Below are positions 1 to 9,388 of a stretch of 64,000 bases of DNA, in pieces. The notes beneath the pieces are model-generated. The model ran no database searches. It was not told the DNA's origin and saw only the letters and a list, made by a program, of their open reading frames with translations. The position numbers were made by a program, and so were the translations under genes. The stretch's first letter is position 1. Each line of letters starts with the position of its first letter. Source of the DNA: JAEXOD01 sp043805435 (lineage in GTDB: Bacteria > Bacteroidota > Ignavibacteria > Ignavibacteriales > Melioribacteraceae); contig JAZDHY010000121.1 in NCBI GenBank assembly GCA_043805435.1, positions 1 through 64,000 of the forward strand. Reading direction: 5' to 3'.

Positions 1-17
1 TCCTGAATTTATTTTTT

Positions 18-1208
18 ATGAAATTATTAAAAATATTTTTTTATTATATAATATTTTTCTTTATTTTTTATTTTGAAACAATAGAAATTGCGGGAATTAA
101 ATTGGCTTTAATATGGAAGGGGGCATTAATTATTCATATTATTGTTACTATATCCTCACAGAAACGAAAATATTCAAATATGTTTATCAGAATTGGTTAT
201 TTGTGGGGAATAAAAAATATTTTTACTCTCAGCATAATGCAATACTTTATGGAAACTATTTCGCTTACCTTAAAATCAATTAATTTAACGCTATGTTATA
301 AGTATATTAAATCAAAATATAACAATCCCGAAATCATTGCCAAACTAATAATATCAATTTCCATTTTTATTATCGTTTCATCACTTCCATTCCACCTTGG
401 AATTATAAAACCATTGGTATCGGCATATAATATAAATAATTATACTTCAGGTCCAATTGATACTTCTGCTTATGTGGGGATTTTCCAAAATCCTCACTCG
501 ACTGCTATAATCACTTCATTAGCGGTTATCTCTTTACTTTTTTTTGTGAATAAAAAAAGAATATTACTTCCAATAATATTATTGGGTCTAATTAATACGT
601 ATCTTACATACGTAAGGACGGGTTATCTTTTATTGATAGTTGGGCTTGTAATAACTTTGTATTTTAAAGTAAAACGTAAGGTAATTTTATTTGCAATATT
701 TCCAGTGATCTTTTATTCTTTATTTTTAATTACCGGCGAAAACGATCTGTTTGTTAACCGATTATTTAACATAACTAAATATAGTGATACACACAATGTT
801 ACCGTAGAAAGTCTCGGATCTGGCAGAACATACTTTTGGATAACTAATCTCTACCTTTGGGTAAATTCCGATATATTTACTCAAACAATAGGATATGGAG
901 AAGAGATTGCAAAAGATAATATGCAAAAAGCTATTGGACTACGTTTGGTTAGTCATAATGGATATATTGATTCGTTAATTCAGAACGGACTATTAGGTTC
1001 TATTATCTTTTTATTGTTTTTATTTTATATGTTGAATATTGTGATGAAGAATAAAAAATCGGAATTCTTCCCATTGGCTCTTATTGCATTTTTTTGTTAT
1101 ACGATAATGCACGTAGTTCAGGGAGGGTATTTCTTTTTGTTTGATGTTTTGATTGCCCTTAATATTGGTCTGGTATCGGATGAGAATATTCAAAATGTTA
1201 AGAAGTAA
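18..1208 (+). CDS. O-antigen ligase/polymerase-like membrane protein
   Basis: The protein is about 396 residues and almost entirely hydrophobic, with roughly ten membrane segments, a layout typical of O-antigen ligases and Wzy-type polymerases. Near residues 270-330 a soluble loop carries GSGRTYFW and then SHNGYIDSLIQNG just before the last helices, the pattern of the Wzy_C/O-antigen ligase domain (R...W, then H near the C-terminus). It would join or polymerise lipid-linked glycan units at the periplasmic face. It heads a run of polysaccharide genes on the same strand. The frame stays open to base 3 with no stop, so the true start could lie left of the window; the ATG used here is only the first one visible. 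The family is clear but substrate is unknown, and ligase cannot be told from polymerase. Confidence 0.75.
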   Translation: MKLLKIFFYYIIFFFIFYFETIEIAGIKLALIWKGALIIHIIVTISSQKRKYSNMFIRIGYLWGIKNIFTLSIMQYFMETISLTLKSINLTLCYKYIKSKYNNPEIIAKLIISISIFIIVSSLPFHLGIIKPLVSAYNINNYTSGPIDTSAYVGIFQNPHSTAIITSLAVISLLFFVNKKRILLPIILLGLINTYLTYVRTGYLLLIVGLVITLYFKVKRKVILFAIFPVIFYSLFLITGENDLFVNRLFNITKYSDTHNVTVESLGSGRTYFWITNLYLWVNSDIFTQTIGYGEEIAKDNMQKAIGLRLVSHNGYIDSLIQNGLLGSIIFLLFLFYMLNIVMKNKKSEFFPLALIAFFCYTIMHVVQGGYFFLFDVLIALNIGLVSDENIQNVKK

Positions 1209-1478
1209 TTGTGGTGAATAAAAAAATAATATCAGTCGTTAACTTCCGTGAAATTTAAAATTTCTACCTTGTAAACAAGTTTTGATTATTGAATATTATA
1301 ATAGAGCATTTGAATAAAAAACCCAAAATCAAGATTAAGAATAAAAGGCTAATTTGCAGATATAGTCATATTCTTAAAAATATAACGATTGCGAAAATTT
1401 ATAAACTTCCGATTGTTTAATCTGGGGTTATTTTGTTTTTTGAGTTATTAATTATTATTTCTTAGGTTGATAAAAACT

Positions 1479-3140
1479 ATGTTGAATTATTTCCTAATAC
1501 TTTTGGTAAGTTTTTTATTTACAGTAGGAGCAACTTCATTCTTATTAAAATTTTTAATATCAAAACGATTTTTCGATATTCCGGATTTCCGAAAATTACA
1601 TAACCATAACACTCCCAAAATGGGTGGACTTGTAATAATTTCGGTGTTTTTTATTGGTATATCAGTAATTTATCATCCTTTCAGTTCATTGCTATTAATT
1701 TTAATTGGGTTTATTATAATAGCAATTTGCGGAATAGTTGATGATTTGATAGGATTAAAATGGTTTTATAAACTGGTATTACAATTTTTTAGCACAATTT
1801 TTATTTTATTGTTTTATAAAGTCCATATTACCGGAATTATTCTATTCAATTACCAAATTCCCGAACCATTTGGGATGGTAATCTTAATATTATTTATTGT
1901 AGGAGCAATAAACTCCATTAATCTAATGGATGGACTTGACGGATTGGTGCCGGGTTATTCAATACTTGTTCTTTTATACATATTAATTTTTTCAATTTTG
2001 GTAAATAATACTCTCGTTAGCATTTTTTCGATAATTCTAATCGGTGCATTATTCGGTTTTCTAAAATATAATATCCATCCCGCAAAAATATTTTTAGGGG
2101 ATACCGGATCGCTTTTTCTGGGATATTCGTTGGTTTTTTTAAGTATATATTTAAGCTTTATTCACGAAGGAGAAAAAATTGACATTACGTTCCCGGCATT
2201 TCTCCTTATAGTTCCGATGCTTGATATGTTTAAGGTAATTACAATTAGATTATACCATAAAAAAAATCCATTTTTGCCGGACAATAATCATCTGCATTTT
2301 ATACTTCTTAAAAGGGTGGGCCATAAAACTACTGTTTTTATGATTCATTTGATTTCGGTACTTTTTCTTATAATAACGGCAGAATATTTTATAGACAAAT
2401 CTAATTTTATGCTCATCCTCTTTATTGTTTTGGGAGTGTTATTGCTTTTTATTGATAATATTATAGATAAAATTGAATTTAGTTTAAAATATTTAAAGAA
2501 AGAATACTTAAAAATAAAGTTCCCTTCTCCAATTAAAGAAAGTTACATTAAAGCATTTCCTTATTTTTTAATTTTTTTCCTTATTTTTTTAATGTTTCCG
2601 ATAATTAAATATCAGAAAACTCCATTTACCTGGCAATTGTATTTATTCTTTTCAATTGAAATTGTAATTCTTTTTTTTGCACTTTATAATTTTAAAAAAA
2701 CACTTATAAAACATCAATACTATTTCATTTTCAATGTGTTTAGATTTTTTGCAATGACACAAGCATTGATGACAGATAATAATAATGTTATAAATAAAGA
2801 TCTTTCAATTATTAATATAGTACTAATAACTAGTATCTCTGTAATATTTATTTTAATTATTTACCTTGTGTTAACCGAAAGATTTTTAATTTCATATGAT
2901 GGTTTTTTTTCGAGTATAGATTTATTTATCATAGTTGTAGTGGCTCTTATCTCTTTACTAAATTTATTTGTGGGTGTACCAAAAGGAAATTATTTTTCAT
3001 TAAAAAATGTTTTTATTGGATACAATTTATACTTATGGTTAAAGATTATGAGTGTTCTAAAACCGAAATCTATCAGATTCCTGTTGATATTTTCTTTTTG
3101 TTTGCCGATCTTTTATATTATTAAAATTCACTTCATATAA
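1479..3140 (+). CDS. WecA/MraY-family undecaprenyl-phosphate sugar-1-phosphate transferase with extended membrane C-terminus
   Basis: This is a polytopic glycosyltransferase-4 family protein that should attach a sugar-1-phosphate to undecaprenyl phosphate, the first step of lipid-linked glycan assembly in the inner membrane. Diagnostic motifs appear in order: KMGGLVI (about residue 47), VDDLIGL (about 87), NLMDGLDGL (about 148), FLGDTGSLFLGY (about 205) and NNHLHFILL (about 270), the histidine motif typical of WecA rather than MraY. The conserved core ends near residue 330; about 220 further residues form additional membrane helices not expected in ordinary WecA (about 350-370 residues). The start is uncertain: an in-frame TTG lies 12 bases upstream of this ATG and neither has a strong ribosome site. 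It probably works with the flanking ligase, acetyltransferase and glycosyltransferase genes. Confidence 0.85.
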   Translation: MLNYFLILLVSFLFTVGATSFLLKFLISKRFFDIPDFRKLHNHNTPKMGGLVIISVFFIGISVIYHPFSSLLLILIGFIIIAICGIVDDLIGLKWFYKLVLQFFSTIFILLFYKVHITGIILFNYQIPEPFGMVILILFIVGAINSINLMDGLDGLVPGYSILVLLYILIFSILVNNTLVSIFSIILIGALFGFLKYNIHPAKIFLGDTGSLFLGYSLVFLSIYLSFIHEGEKIDITFPAFLLIVPMLDMFKVITIRLYHKKNPFLPDNNHLHFILLKRVGHKTTVFMIHLISVLFLIITAEYFIDKSNFMLILFIVLGVLLLFIDNIIDKIEFSLKYLKKEYLKIKFPSPIKESYIKAFPYFLIFFLIFLMFPIIKYQKTPFTWQLYLFFSIEIVILFFALYNFKKTLIKHQYYFIFNVFRFFAMTQALMTDNNNVINKDLSIINIVLITSISVIFILIIYLVLTERFLISYDGFFSSIDLFIIVVVALISLLNLFVGVPKGNYFSLKNVFIGYNLYLWLKIMSVLKPKSIRFLLIFSFCLPIFYIIKIHFI

Positions 3141-3283
3141 TTCCTAATAAAGAATTATATTGAATTCAATTATTTAGTTTCGATTAAAAACTTCCTCATA
3201 AATTTACATTATTAGTAAACAATTAAGTTTTAGGTTCCATTGCAATAATAAACGATGCATTTATTAGATAGGAATGAAAATTA

Positions 3284-3778
3284 ATGTTCGCAAATATAAA
3301 ATATGATATTTCTTCCAACAAAGGCAATACTAAAGGTCAGATGTTGGCTTTATCTTTCAGAATTGCCCATTTCATTTCTACAAATCCAAGTATCATAATT
3401 AGATTGGCCGGAATACCTATAAGATTAATATATGTTGTATGCATTCGCTGGATACTAGGGGTTGATTTGGATGAAAAAACAACTGTGGGTAAAGGTTTGA
3501 TCATTTTCCATGGACAGGGATTGGTAATAAACTCCGAGACAATAATAGGTGAAAGAGTAATCTTGCGACAAAACACAACAATCGGAAATAAAGAAAAAGC
3601 TGGTAAAAGTCCGGTAATTGGAGATGATGTAAATATTGGAGCAAATGTTGTCATTATAGGAGATGTTCATATTGGTGAAAAAAGCATTATTGGTGCCGGA
3701 AGTGTTATAACCAAAAACGTCCCATCCCGTGTTGCTGTTGCCGGGAATCCTTTTAAAATAATTAAAAACTTAGAATGA
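3284..3778 (+). CDS. Left-handed beta-helix (hexapeptide) acetyltransferase, serine-acetyltransferase-like
   Basis: The 164-residue protein resembles the C-terminal half of CysE and sugar O-acetyltransferases of polysaccharide clusters. A helical N-terminus is followed by hexapeptide repeats from about residue 65 (VGKGLIIFHGQG, INSETIIGERVILRQNTTIG, VIGDDVNIGANVVIIGDV) and the usual closing motif GAGSVITKNVPSRVAVAGNP. Such proteins form trimers and transfer acetyl groups from acetyl-CoA. The short N-terminus and the position between polysaccharide genes favour sugar O-acetylation over cysteine biosynthesis. The last four bases overlap the next gene as ATGA, so the two are very likely co-translated. 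The acceptor is unknown. Confidence 0.8.
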   Translation: MFANIKYDISSNKGNTKGQMLALSFRIAHFISTNPSIIIRLAGIPIRLIYVVCIRWILGVDLDEKTTVGKGLIIFHGQGLVINSETIIGERVILRQNTTIGNKEKAGKSPVIGDDVNIGANVVIIGDVHIGEKSIIGAGSVITKNVPSRVAVAGNPFKIIKNLE

Positions 3779-4815
3779 AAAAGGTATTAGTTTTAGGACC
3801 CGGTGAGAAAACTAGGGGTGGTATAACATCCGTAATTAAAGCCTATTCGACATCAAAAATCTGGTCTAAATATAATTGTCTTTGGGTTGAGACTTACATA
3901 GATAAAAACTTTTCTTTGAAAATTTTGTATTTTCTTAAAAGCTATATTATATTTTTAAATAATCTTTTTTCAACAAACTTAATTCATATTCATTTTAGCC
4001 AGCCAACCTCTGCTTTTCGTAAGAGTTTTTATTTTTTTACTGCTAAATTTTTAAGAATAAAGATAATCTTGCATTTTCATGCTTATTCGTCTAATGACAC
4101 ACTTTTTGGCTCGAAAAGCAAACTCTATAAAATAATGCTTGAAAAATCTGACGCTATAATTGTGTTATCAGGGTATTGGAAAGAGCAAATTGAAAAATTG
4201 ATTGGGTCAAACGGTAAGATTTATATAATTTTTAATCCTTGTTCACTTGTAAAAACAAATTGCCTTTTCGTCAGACAAAAATATATCCTTTTTGCAGGCA
4301 CAATTAATGAAAGAAAAGGCTATGTTGATTTATTACATGCGTTTAGTAAGATTGCGAATATCTTTTGTGATTGGAAAGTTGTTTTTGCAGGAAACGGTGA
4401 AATTGAACAAGGTATAGTTATTGCAGAAGAATTAAAGATAAAATCTCAGGTTGAGTTTAGAGGTTGGGTAAGTGGAAAAGATAAAGATATTTTATTTCAG
4501 GAGGCTTCAATATTCTGTTTGCCAAGCTATTTTGAAGGGTTGCCAATGGCAGTGCTTGACGCTTGGTCTTACGGTATTCCTGTTGTTACAACACCGGTGG
4601 GAGGTTTGCAGGAATTTCTTATTCACAAAAGTAATGCATTAGTTTTTCAACCAGGGGATCGCGATCACCTTGCTTCACTATTAGCGGAATTAATAAAAGA
4701 TCAACAATTATATCAAAAAATAGCTTCAGAATCTCTAAATTTAGCCCGAACGAAATTTGATATCAAAATTATCGAAAATCAAATATCTGACATATATGAC
4801 TCATTGCTTAATTAA
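3775..4815 (+). CDS. GT4-family glycosyltransferase
   Basis: The protein is 346 residues with the GT-B fold pattern of family 4/1 glycosyltransferases. The N-terminal domain begins KVLVLGPGEKTRGGIT, with the glycine-rich loop that faces the acceptor. The C-terminal nucleotide-sugar domain contains LFAGTINERKGYVDLLHAF, the VVFAGNGE strand, and the donor-binding region LPSYFEGLPMAVLDAWSYGIPVV with the family's E-x7-E-type spacing (about residues 255-275). It is retaining and soluble or peripheral, adding one sugar to a lipid-linked glycan. Its start codon overlaps the stop of the acetyltransferase gene. Donor and acceptor cannot be deduced. Confidence 0.88.
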   Translation: MKKVLVLGPGEKTRGGITSVIKAYSTSKIWSKYNCLWVETYIDKNFSLKILYFLKSYIIFLNNLFSTNLIHIHFSQPTSAFRKSFYFFTAKFLRIKIILHFHAYSSNDTLFGSKSKLYKIMLEKSDAIIVLSGYWKEQIEKLIGSNGKIYIIFNPCSLVKTNCLFVRQKYILFAGTINERKGYVDLLHAFSKIANIFCDWKVVFAGNGEIEQGIVIAEELKIKSQVEFRGWVSGKDKDILFQEASIFCLPSYFEGLPMAVLDAWSYGIPVVTTPVGGLQEFLIHKSNALVFQPGDRDHLASLLAELIKDQQLYQKIASESLNLARTKFDIKIIENQISDIYDSLLN

Positions 4816-5389
4816 ATATAGTTCTTTCCTAAATCGTACTAACGTTAAACTGTTTAATGAAACTCAGCTGATGTAATAAAGTTTTTCGACTATCGGTTGC
4901 AAATTAACATTTGTTTATTTATTTAGCAATTGATTTAGACGTGATCTGATTTATATGTTTGGTCCAAATAAAAGGAATTTATTAATTTTAATTTTTGTTG
5001 CTAAGAAATACTAAAAAGATTGGTCTTTTTGAAAAAAATAGTCTGAAAAAAAACAGGAATTTAAGATTTTAATAAATTGGTACGGTAATATCTCCTTTGT
5101 GGTTACTTTATTAATACTTTAAAAGTATATGTTAACCGCTTATTTCGTGTTCTGAAAAAAAAATTCTGTCTGGTTCAGTACTAATAGTGTTATCTTTCAA
5201 GAAGTTAATTCGGAAAAAAGTTAAAATACTTGTAAACGATAAATGGAAAACTCATTGTTTAAATGAGGGTATTAATCTTATATTTAAGTATAATATTTAA
5301 GAAGAAGTAAGTATTAATCGAAAAATAATTGAAATTGAAATATTTAATCAACAATAAATGCATTAAATCACCCTTCTTTGGAGAAAATC
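4816..5389 (+). other. Non-coding interval between the glycosyltransferase and the ATP-grasp gene
   Basis: About 570 very AT-rich bases contain no open frame of useful length, no tRNA-like fold and no obvious direct or inverted repeat. The only functional element seen is a ribosome-binding site GGAG at 5380-5383, six bases before the ATG at 5390. The interval may hold the promoter of the next gene or be decayed coding sequence. Confidence 0.5.
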
Positions 5390-6589
5390 ATGGATATATT
5401 AAAAGGATTTAACTCAGTAAAACAAGAATATGTAGATTTCTTTAAACCGTATACTTATAACTATCCAATAGTTATGACAATGGAAAAATATGAGGAGATG
5501 AAAAAACTCGGAAAGATTCTTTTCAAATGTATAAACCATTTTCTAAATAACTATAAAAACTATCAACATATAATGAAACGAAGCGATGAGGATTTAAGCA
5601 TTCTTGAAATATGCGACATGTATAATTCACGCATTGGTACTTTCAGAACTGATTATGTTGTAGATAAAAACAATGAAATTAAAATTATAGAAATGACTAC
5701 TAGACAACCTCTAAACGGATATTTTACATCAGGATTTTTTAGAGAAATAGCAAATGAAAAAGCAACGCAATTAAATATTGAAAATATTTTTGATATATAT
5801 CCGACTTTTTTCAACTATTTAGAACAATATATTGGACAGGCTAATCACGTAAGCGTAATTAAAGGGAACGAAAAGCTCGAAGAAATAAAAATATATCCTT
5901 CAATTTTTGAAAAGGCCGGAATTCAGTGTCATATAATTCCTATTGAAGAGTTACCGCAAAAATTAAATCTTTTGCAAAATGCATGGGTTATAGAAGAATT
6001 AAATTTTAGAGAAATTCGTTCTTTTCCTTCTGAGATTATCCACGCCCTTGCCGAGTGCAATTTACATAACGCTATCAAATCGATATTTACAACTCATGAT
6101 AAACGATTTTTTTACGTTCTGAATCATCCGGATTTTATTAGTGATATACTTAATGAGGAAGAAGCTAGTCATTTAAAGAAATATCTCGTTCCAACTTATA
6201 TTTTTGATAGTAATCCTGCTGTATGGAAGGATGCATATGAAAATAAAGGAAATTATATATTAAAACATCAAATCAAAGGTAAAAGCGTTGATATTTACGC
6301 AGGCTGCGTAACTGATGAGAAGAAATGGAAAAATTTAATTGATTCTGAAGAAATTAAAGATATGATTCTCCAACCATTTATTGAGCAGAAAAAATTTGAT
6401 GGTTTTGTTGGAGATGAAAAAAGACATGATTTTGTTGCCGGAACGCTGTTATATTTTAATGATCAATTTTTTGGACAAGGCCTATTTAGAACTTCTTCGC
6501 ATCCGGTTACAAATATAATAGATAACAGAAAAATAGCACAGCTTACAGCAAAAGTAGATAAACAACGTTCAGACATTTATTATTTATAA
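5390..6589 (+). CDS. Putative ATP-grasp enzyme, glutathionylspermidine-synthase-like fold
   Basis: The 399-residue protein has features of the ATP-grasp superfamily, which ligates a carboxylate to an amine or thiol via an acyl-phosphate. Near residue 90, TFRTDYVVD...IKIIEMTTRQPLNG resembles the R-x-D-F...E-x-N-x-R-P strand pair of glutathionylspermidine-synthase-like enzymes. Near residue 285, YILKHQIKGKSVDIYAG supplies a nucleotide-binding lysine and a loop with the wrong length for canonical kinases. Then MILQPFIEQ (about 325) and GTLLYFNDQFFGQGLFRTSS (about 355) fit the late ATP/Mg strands. The start is the ATG with GGAG six bases upstream; an in-frame TTG twelve bases earlier is unlikely. 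Nearby polysaccharide genes suggest a role in envelope or capsule decoration. The substrate is unknown and the family call is by motif only. Confidence 0.5.
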   Translation: MDILKGFNSVKQEYVDFFKPYTYNYPIVMTMEKYEEMKKLGKILFKCINHFLNNYKNYQHIMKRSDEDLSILEICDMYNSRIGTFRTDYVVDKNNEIKIIEMTTRQPLNGYFTSGFFREIANEKATQLNIENIFDIYPTFFNYLEQYIGQANHVSVIKGNEKLEEIKIYPSIFEKAGIQCHIIPIEELPQKLNLLQNAWVIEELNFREIRSFPSEIIHALAECNLHNAIKSIFTTHDKRFFYVLNHPDFISDILNEEEASHLKKYLVPTYIFDSNPAVWKDAYENKGNYILKHQIKGKSVDIYAGCVTDEKKWKNLIDSEEIKDMILQPFIEQKKFDGFVGDEKRHDFVAGTLLYFNDQFFGQGLFRTSSHPVTNIIDNRKIAQLTAKVDKQRSDIYYL

Positions 6590-6841
6590 TAAAAATTATA
6601 AAATATTAATGGATGGTTCAACATAAATTCCAAATTCTTCAAATTGCTTTACATATTCCGGTAAGATTTGTTGGTTTTTGGGAGGGATAAAACAGTCACC
6701 TTAACTGCATTACAAAAGAAAATATTGGATAATATCATTGTGGTGTATAAAACATAGGGAAAATTTAGGTAAAAACCATATTAAATGTTTTTACAGGTTT
6801 GTAACGCTTAAAATTGTTTGTTTAAAACCAAATTGGATAAA

Positions 6842-7351
6842 TTAAACATTTTCTTTCATTATTCCCTTTGATAATAATTTGATTTTTGCTGACTTGATAA
6901 CAGACAAAAGAATATAATAAAAGATTAGTGACACAACAGGTGCAAACAAAAACCATACACCAATTGCCTGTATTGTAACATACCATAGGATGTTTATTGC
7001 GTGCAGGGTATCATTACTTATTAATTTTATTATATCATTAAAACCATAACTCATTTTTTCATAACCAAAAATAAGATCCCCCATCTTCATAAAAGGTATA
7101 ATTAAAATAAGCTGAAGCGGGTAAACAGAAAAATTTACCAGCTGAATAAGAGGCAGATTTAATCGGAATGCAAATGCAAAAATTGTACATAACAAAGTTG
7201 TTGAACCCAACACGGGGAAAAGTCCAATTACCAAAGCTCCTGCTATACCAATTGCAAGCAATTTAGGGGATGTTCCCTGCATTAATAAATTTTTAACCGG
7301 AGTTACATATTTGTTGCTGAAAATTGTTTTAAGTTTGTTTGTTTGCCTCAT
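6842..7351 (-). CDS. DUF2062-family membrane protein
   Basis: This 169-residue protein has a short basic N-terminus (FSNKYVTPVKNLLMQGTSPKLLAIGIAGALVIGLFPVLG) typical of DUF2062, then three or four membrane helices including LNLPLIQLVNFSVYPLQLILIIPFMKMGDLIFG. The family is often fused to or beside glycosyltransferases or lipid enzymes; its function is not established. It is the last gene of the eight-gene minus-strand lipid operon, one base after the upstream methyltransferase gene, so it probably takes part in membrane lipid handling. No convincing terminator is seen in the 250 bases that follow. Confidence 0.8.
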   Translation of the reverse strand: MRQTNKLKTIFSNKYVTPVKNLLMQGTSPKLLAIGIAGALVIGLFPVLGSTTLLCTIFAFAFRLNLPLIQLVNFSVYPLQLILIIPFMKMGDLIFGYEKMSYGFNDIIKLISNDTLHAINILWYVTIQAIGVWFLFAPVVSLIFYYILLSVIKSAKIKLLSKGIMKENV

Positions 7352-7352
7352 T

Positions 7353-8618
7353 TTACAAGCTCCGGTTATTTGGACGTGTATAAATCATTTGTACCACACT
7401 TATATTTCGCATTTTAAAAGCAGCCTCGCAATAACTTAAATAATAATTCCATTTTCGTACAAACGAATCGGTAAAGTTTAGTTTTAATACGTCACCTACT
7501 TTAGCATTAAAACTAGTTCTCCAGTAGTTTAGTGTGCGTGCATAATCCATACCTATATTTTTCAAATCAAATAAATATAAATTACTTGTTTTATTTACTG
7601 CGGAATTTATAGCAGCAATTGAAGGAAGTAAAGACCCGGGAAAAATATGTTTTTGAATCCAGTCAATTCCTTTTTTAAGCTCTTGATAATTAGAATCGTG
7701 CGAAGTAATTACCTGAAGCCCTATAGAACCGGTTGGTTTTAATAATTTATTAACTTGAGAAAAAAAAGTGTTTAAATATTCATGTCCAACAGCCTCAAGC
7801 ATTTCTATAGATACAATTTTATCATAAAAACCTGTAATTTCTCTATAATCCATTAATTTAATTTCTATTTGGTTTCCGAGATTTTTGGTTTCAATTAGAT
7901 TTTTTGTGTATTCGTATTGTTCTTTTGAGATTGTAACCGTTGTTATTTTACAGCCGTACGTATTAGCTGCGTGAAGTGAAAACCCGCCCCATCCGGTGCC
8001 TATTTCCAAAACATGGTCCGATTGTTGAATGTTTAGTTGACGGCACAACCTGTCATATTTTTCAGTTTGAGCTTCTTTAAGATCTGTTGTATCGCCGGCA
8101 AAAATAGCAGAAGAATAAGTCATGCTTTCATCAAGCCATAATTTAAAAAAGTCGTTATTTAGATCATAATGTTCGGAAATATTTTTTTTACTGCCTTTTT
8201 TTGTGTTAATATTAATTTTATGATAAACACGATTAACAAATTTTAACAAGCTTATTGGCGAAAATTTTTTACTTGATCCGGAAACGGCAGGATTATCTTC
8301 AATATTTAGTATCATCCACGAAATTACATTTGTAATATTGTCGGTTTCCCAATCGCCATCAACATACGATTCTCCAAAACCAATATCACCAAACAGAACA
8401 ATCCTTTTAAAAAAACGAGTGTTATTTATTTTTATATTGGCAGTTATTGTTTTGTCGTTCCCGCCGAGTTGTTCTACATCGCCATTTGGAAAAGTAAGAT
8501 TTAACTGACCTTTTTTCATATTGTTTAATAAACGCAAAACTATTTTTTTATAAAAAGCGTTTGTTGAGGTAATTTTATTTGCTTCTGATTTATTTTCTAT
8601 CGAAATTATTTTTTCCAT
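7353..8618 (-). CDS. Cyclopropane-fatty-acyl-phospholipid synthase family SAM methyltransferase (copy 1)
   Basis: The 421-residue protein aligns by eye over its full length with CFA synthase. It has an N-terminal lipid-associated domain with GFGESYVDGDWET, then ISEHYDLNNDFFKLWLDESM, the SAM site VLEIGTGWGGFSLHAA (about residue 205), IEMLEAVGHEY, and the C-terminal IFPGSLLPS and MDYARTLNYWRTSF. The family transfers a methyl from SAM to the double bond of a phospholipid acyl chain. Residues lining the bicarbonate site of the E. coli enzyme appear changed (YSSAIF instead of YSCAYW, LQVIT instead of LHTIG). The product may therefore be a methylated or methylene chain rather than a cyclopropane. 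It overlaps the DUF1365 gene by 13 bases, indicating translational coupling. Confidence 0.88.
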   Translation of the reverse strand: MEKIISIENKSEANKITSTNAFYKKIVLRLLNNMKKGQLNLTFPNGDVEQLGGNDKTITANIKINNTRFFKRIVLFGDIGFGESYVDGDWETDNITNVISWMILNIEDNPAVSGSSKKFSPISLLKFVNRVYHKININTKKGSKKNISEHYDLNNDFFKLWLDESMTYSSAIFAGDTTDLKEAQTEKYDRLCRQLNIQQSDHVLEIGTGWGGFSLHAANTYGCKITTVTISKEQYEYTKNLIETKNLGNQIEIKLMDYREITGFYDKIVSIEMLEAVGHEYLNTFFSQVNKLLKPTGSIGLQVITSHDSNYQELKKGIDWIQKHIFPGSLLPSIAAINSAVNKTSNLYLFDLKNIGMDYARTLNYWRTSFNAKVGDVLKLNFTDSFVRKWNYYLSYCEAAFKMRNISVVQMIYTRPNNRSL

Positions 8619-9388
8619 TTTACTATTGCTCCTTTTTGTAAATCTAAAAATTCATTTTTTTTGAAGTAGGATACTTTTTTGAAAATTAATTTAAGTGCCT
8701 GCCAATGTATTGCGCCTATAACTTTAATAGTAACAAACGGATACTTAAAACTATATTTTATTAAATTTTTATTATTTAAAGTTTTCTTTTCACCTGAAAG
8801 AAATGTTGTAAATATTTTGTTTTCCGTTTTATAGTCATCAATTTTTATTTGTAATTTTTCATCAGGAATAAACAACTGAAAATCGAAAAATATATCGTGT
8901 TCTATAAAAGGGGAAACATAAAAGTTCTTTTGTATTATTTCTCGAAATTGCTTTCCAATTAAATGATTATTATCAATCAAATAAGGTTTTAATTCCCCAA
9001 AAGTATTTCCAACTTCGGGTACAACGCATAATGGTTTATCGTCCATATCAAAACAAAAATAAAACGAAACCGGATTAAAGTTATATCCAAATGTGGCAAC
9101 ATTTGTTAATAACTGAATTCTTTTTATTTTATTTGTAATTCCGTTTTTATTAATGTATTCTAAAATGTTTTGTTTAACTCCGGGTTTTTTAAAGGCCAAA
9201 TGATCCGAATCTCGGAAATTAAATACATTAAATCTATTTCTACTAAACAACGTAAGTTTTTGAGACAGAGAATCTATTTCATCAAGGTCCAAATAAAACA
9301 TAAAATATTTATAATAAAATTTATTATCAGCAGCCTCGTGCCGGCTGTGCGAAATTGTACATTCGTAAATACACGAGTTGTTTACCAT
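8606..9388 (-). CDS. DUF1365 family protein
   Basis: The 260-residue protein starts with CIYECTISHSRHEAADNKFYYKYFMFYLDLDEID and has IQLLTNVATFGYNFNPVSFYFCFD, the signature of DUF1365. The biochemical role is not established. The family nearly always sits between an FAD-dependent amine-oxidase-like enzyme and a CFA-synthase homolog, often under a CarH/LitR regulator, exactly as here. This supports a role in modifying unsaturated membrane fatty acids. It overlaps both neighbours (13 bases with the methyltransferase, 7 with the FAD gene). Confidence 0.87.
   Translation of the reverse strand: MVNNSCIYECTISHSRHEAADNKFYYKYFMFYLDLDEIDSLSQKLTLFSRNRFNVFNFRDSDHLAFKKPGVKQNILEYINKNGITNKIKRIQLLTNVATFGYNFNPVSFYFCFDMDDKPLCVVPEVGNTFGELKPYLIDNNHLIGKQFREIIQKNFYVSPFIEHDIFFDFQLFIPDEKLQIKIDDYKTENKIFTTFLSGEKKTLNNKNLIKYSFKYPFVTIKVIGAIHWQALKLIFKKVSYFKKNEFLDLQKGAIVKWKK

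Noticed and set aside
1209..1478. A small RNA or tRNA upstream of the WecA-like gene
   Set aside because: No cloverleaf or GC-rich stem; the sequence is AT-rich spacer.
6590..6841. Remnant gene between the ATP-grasp gene and DUF2062
   Set aside because: No frame of useful length or recognisable motif in either direction.
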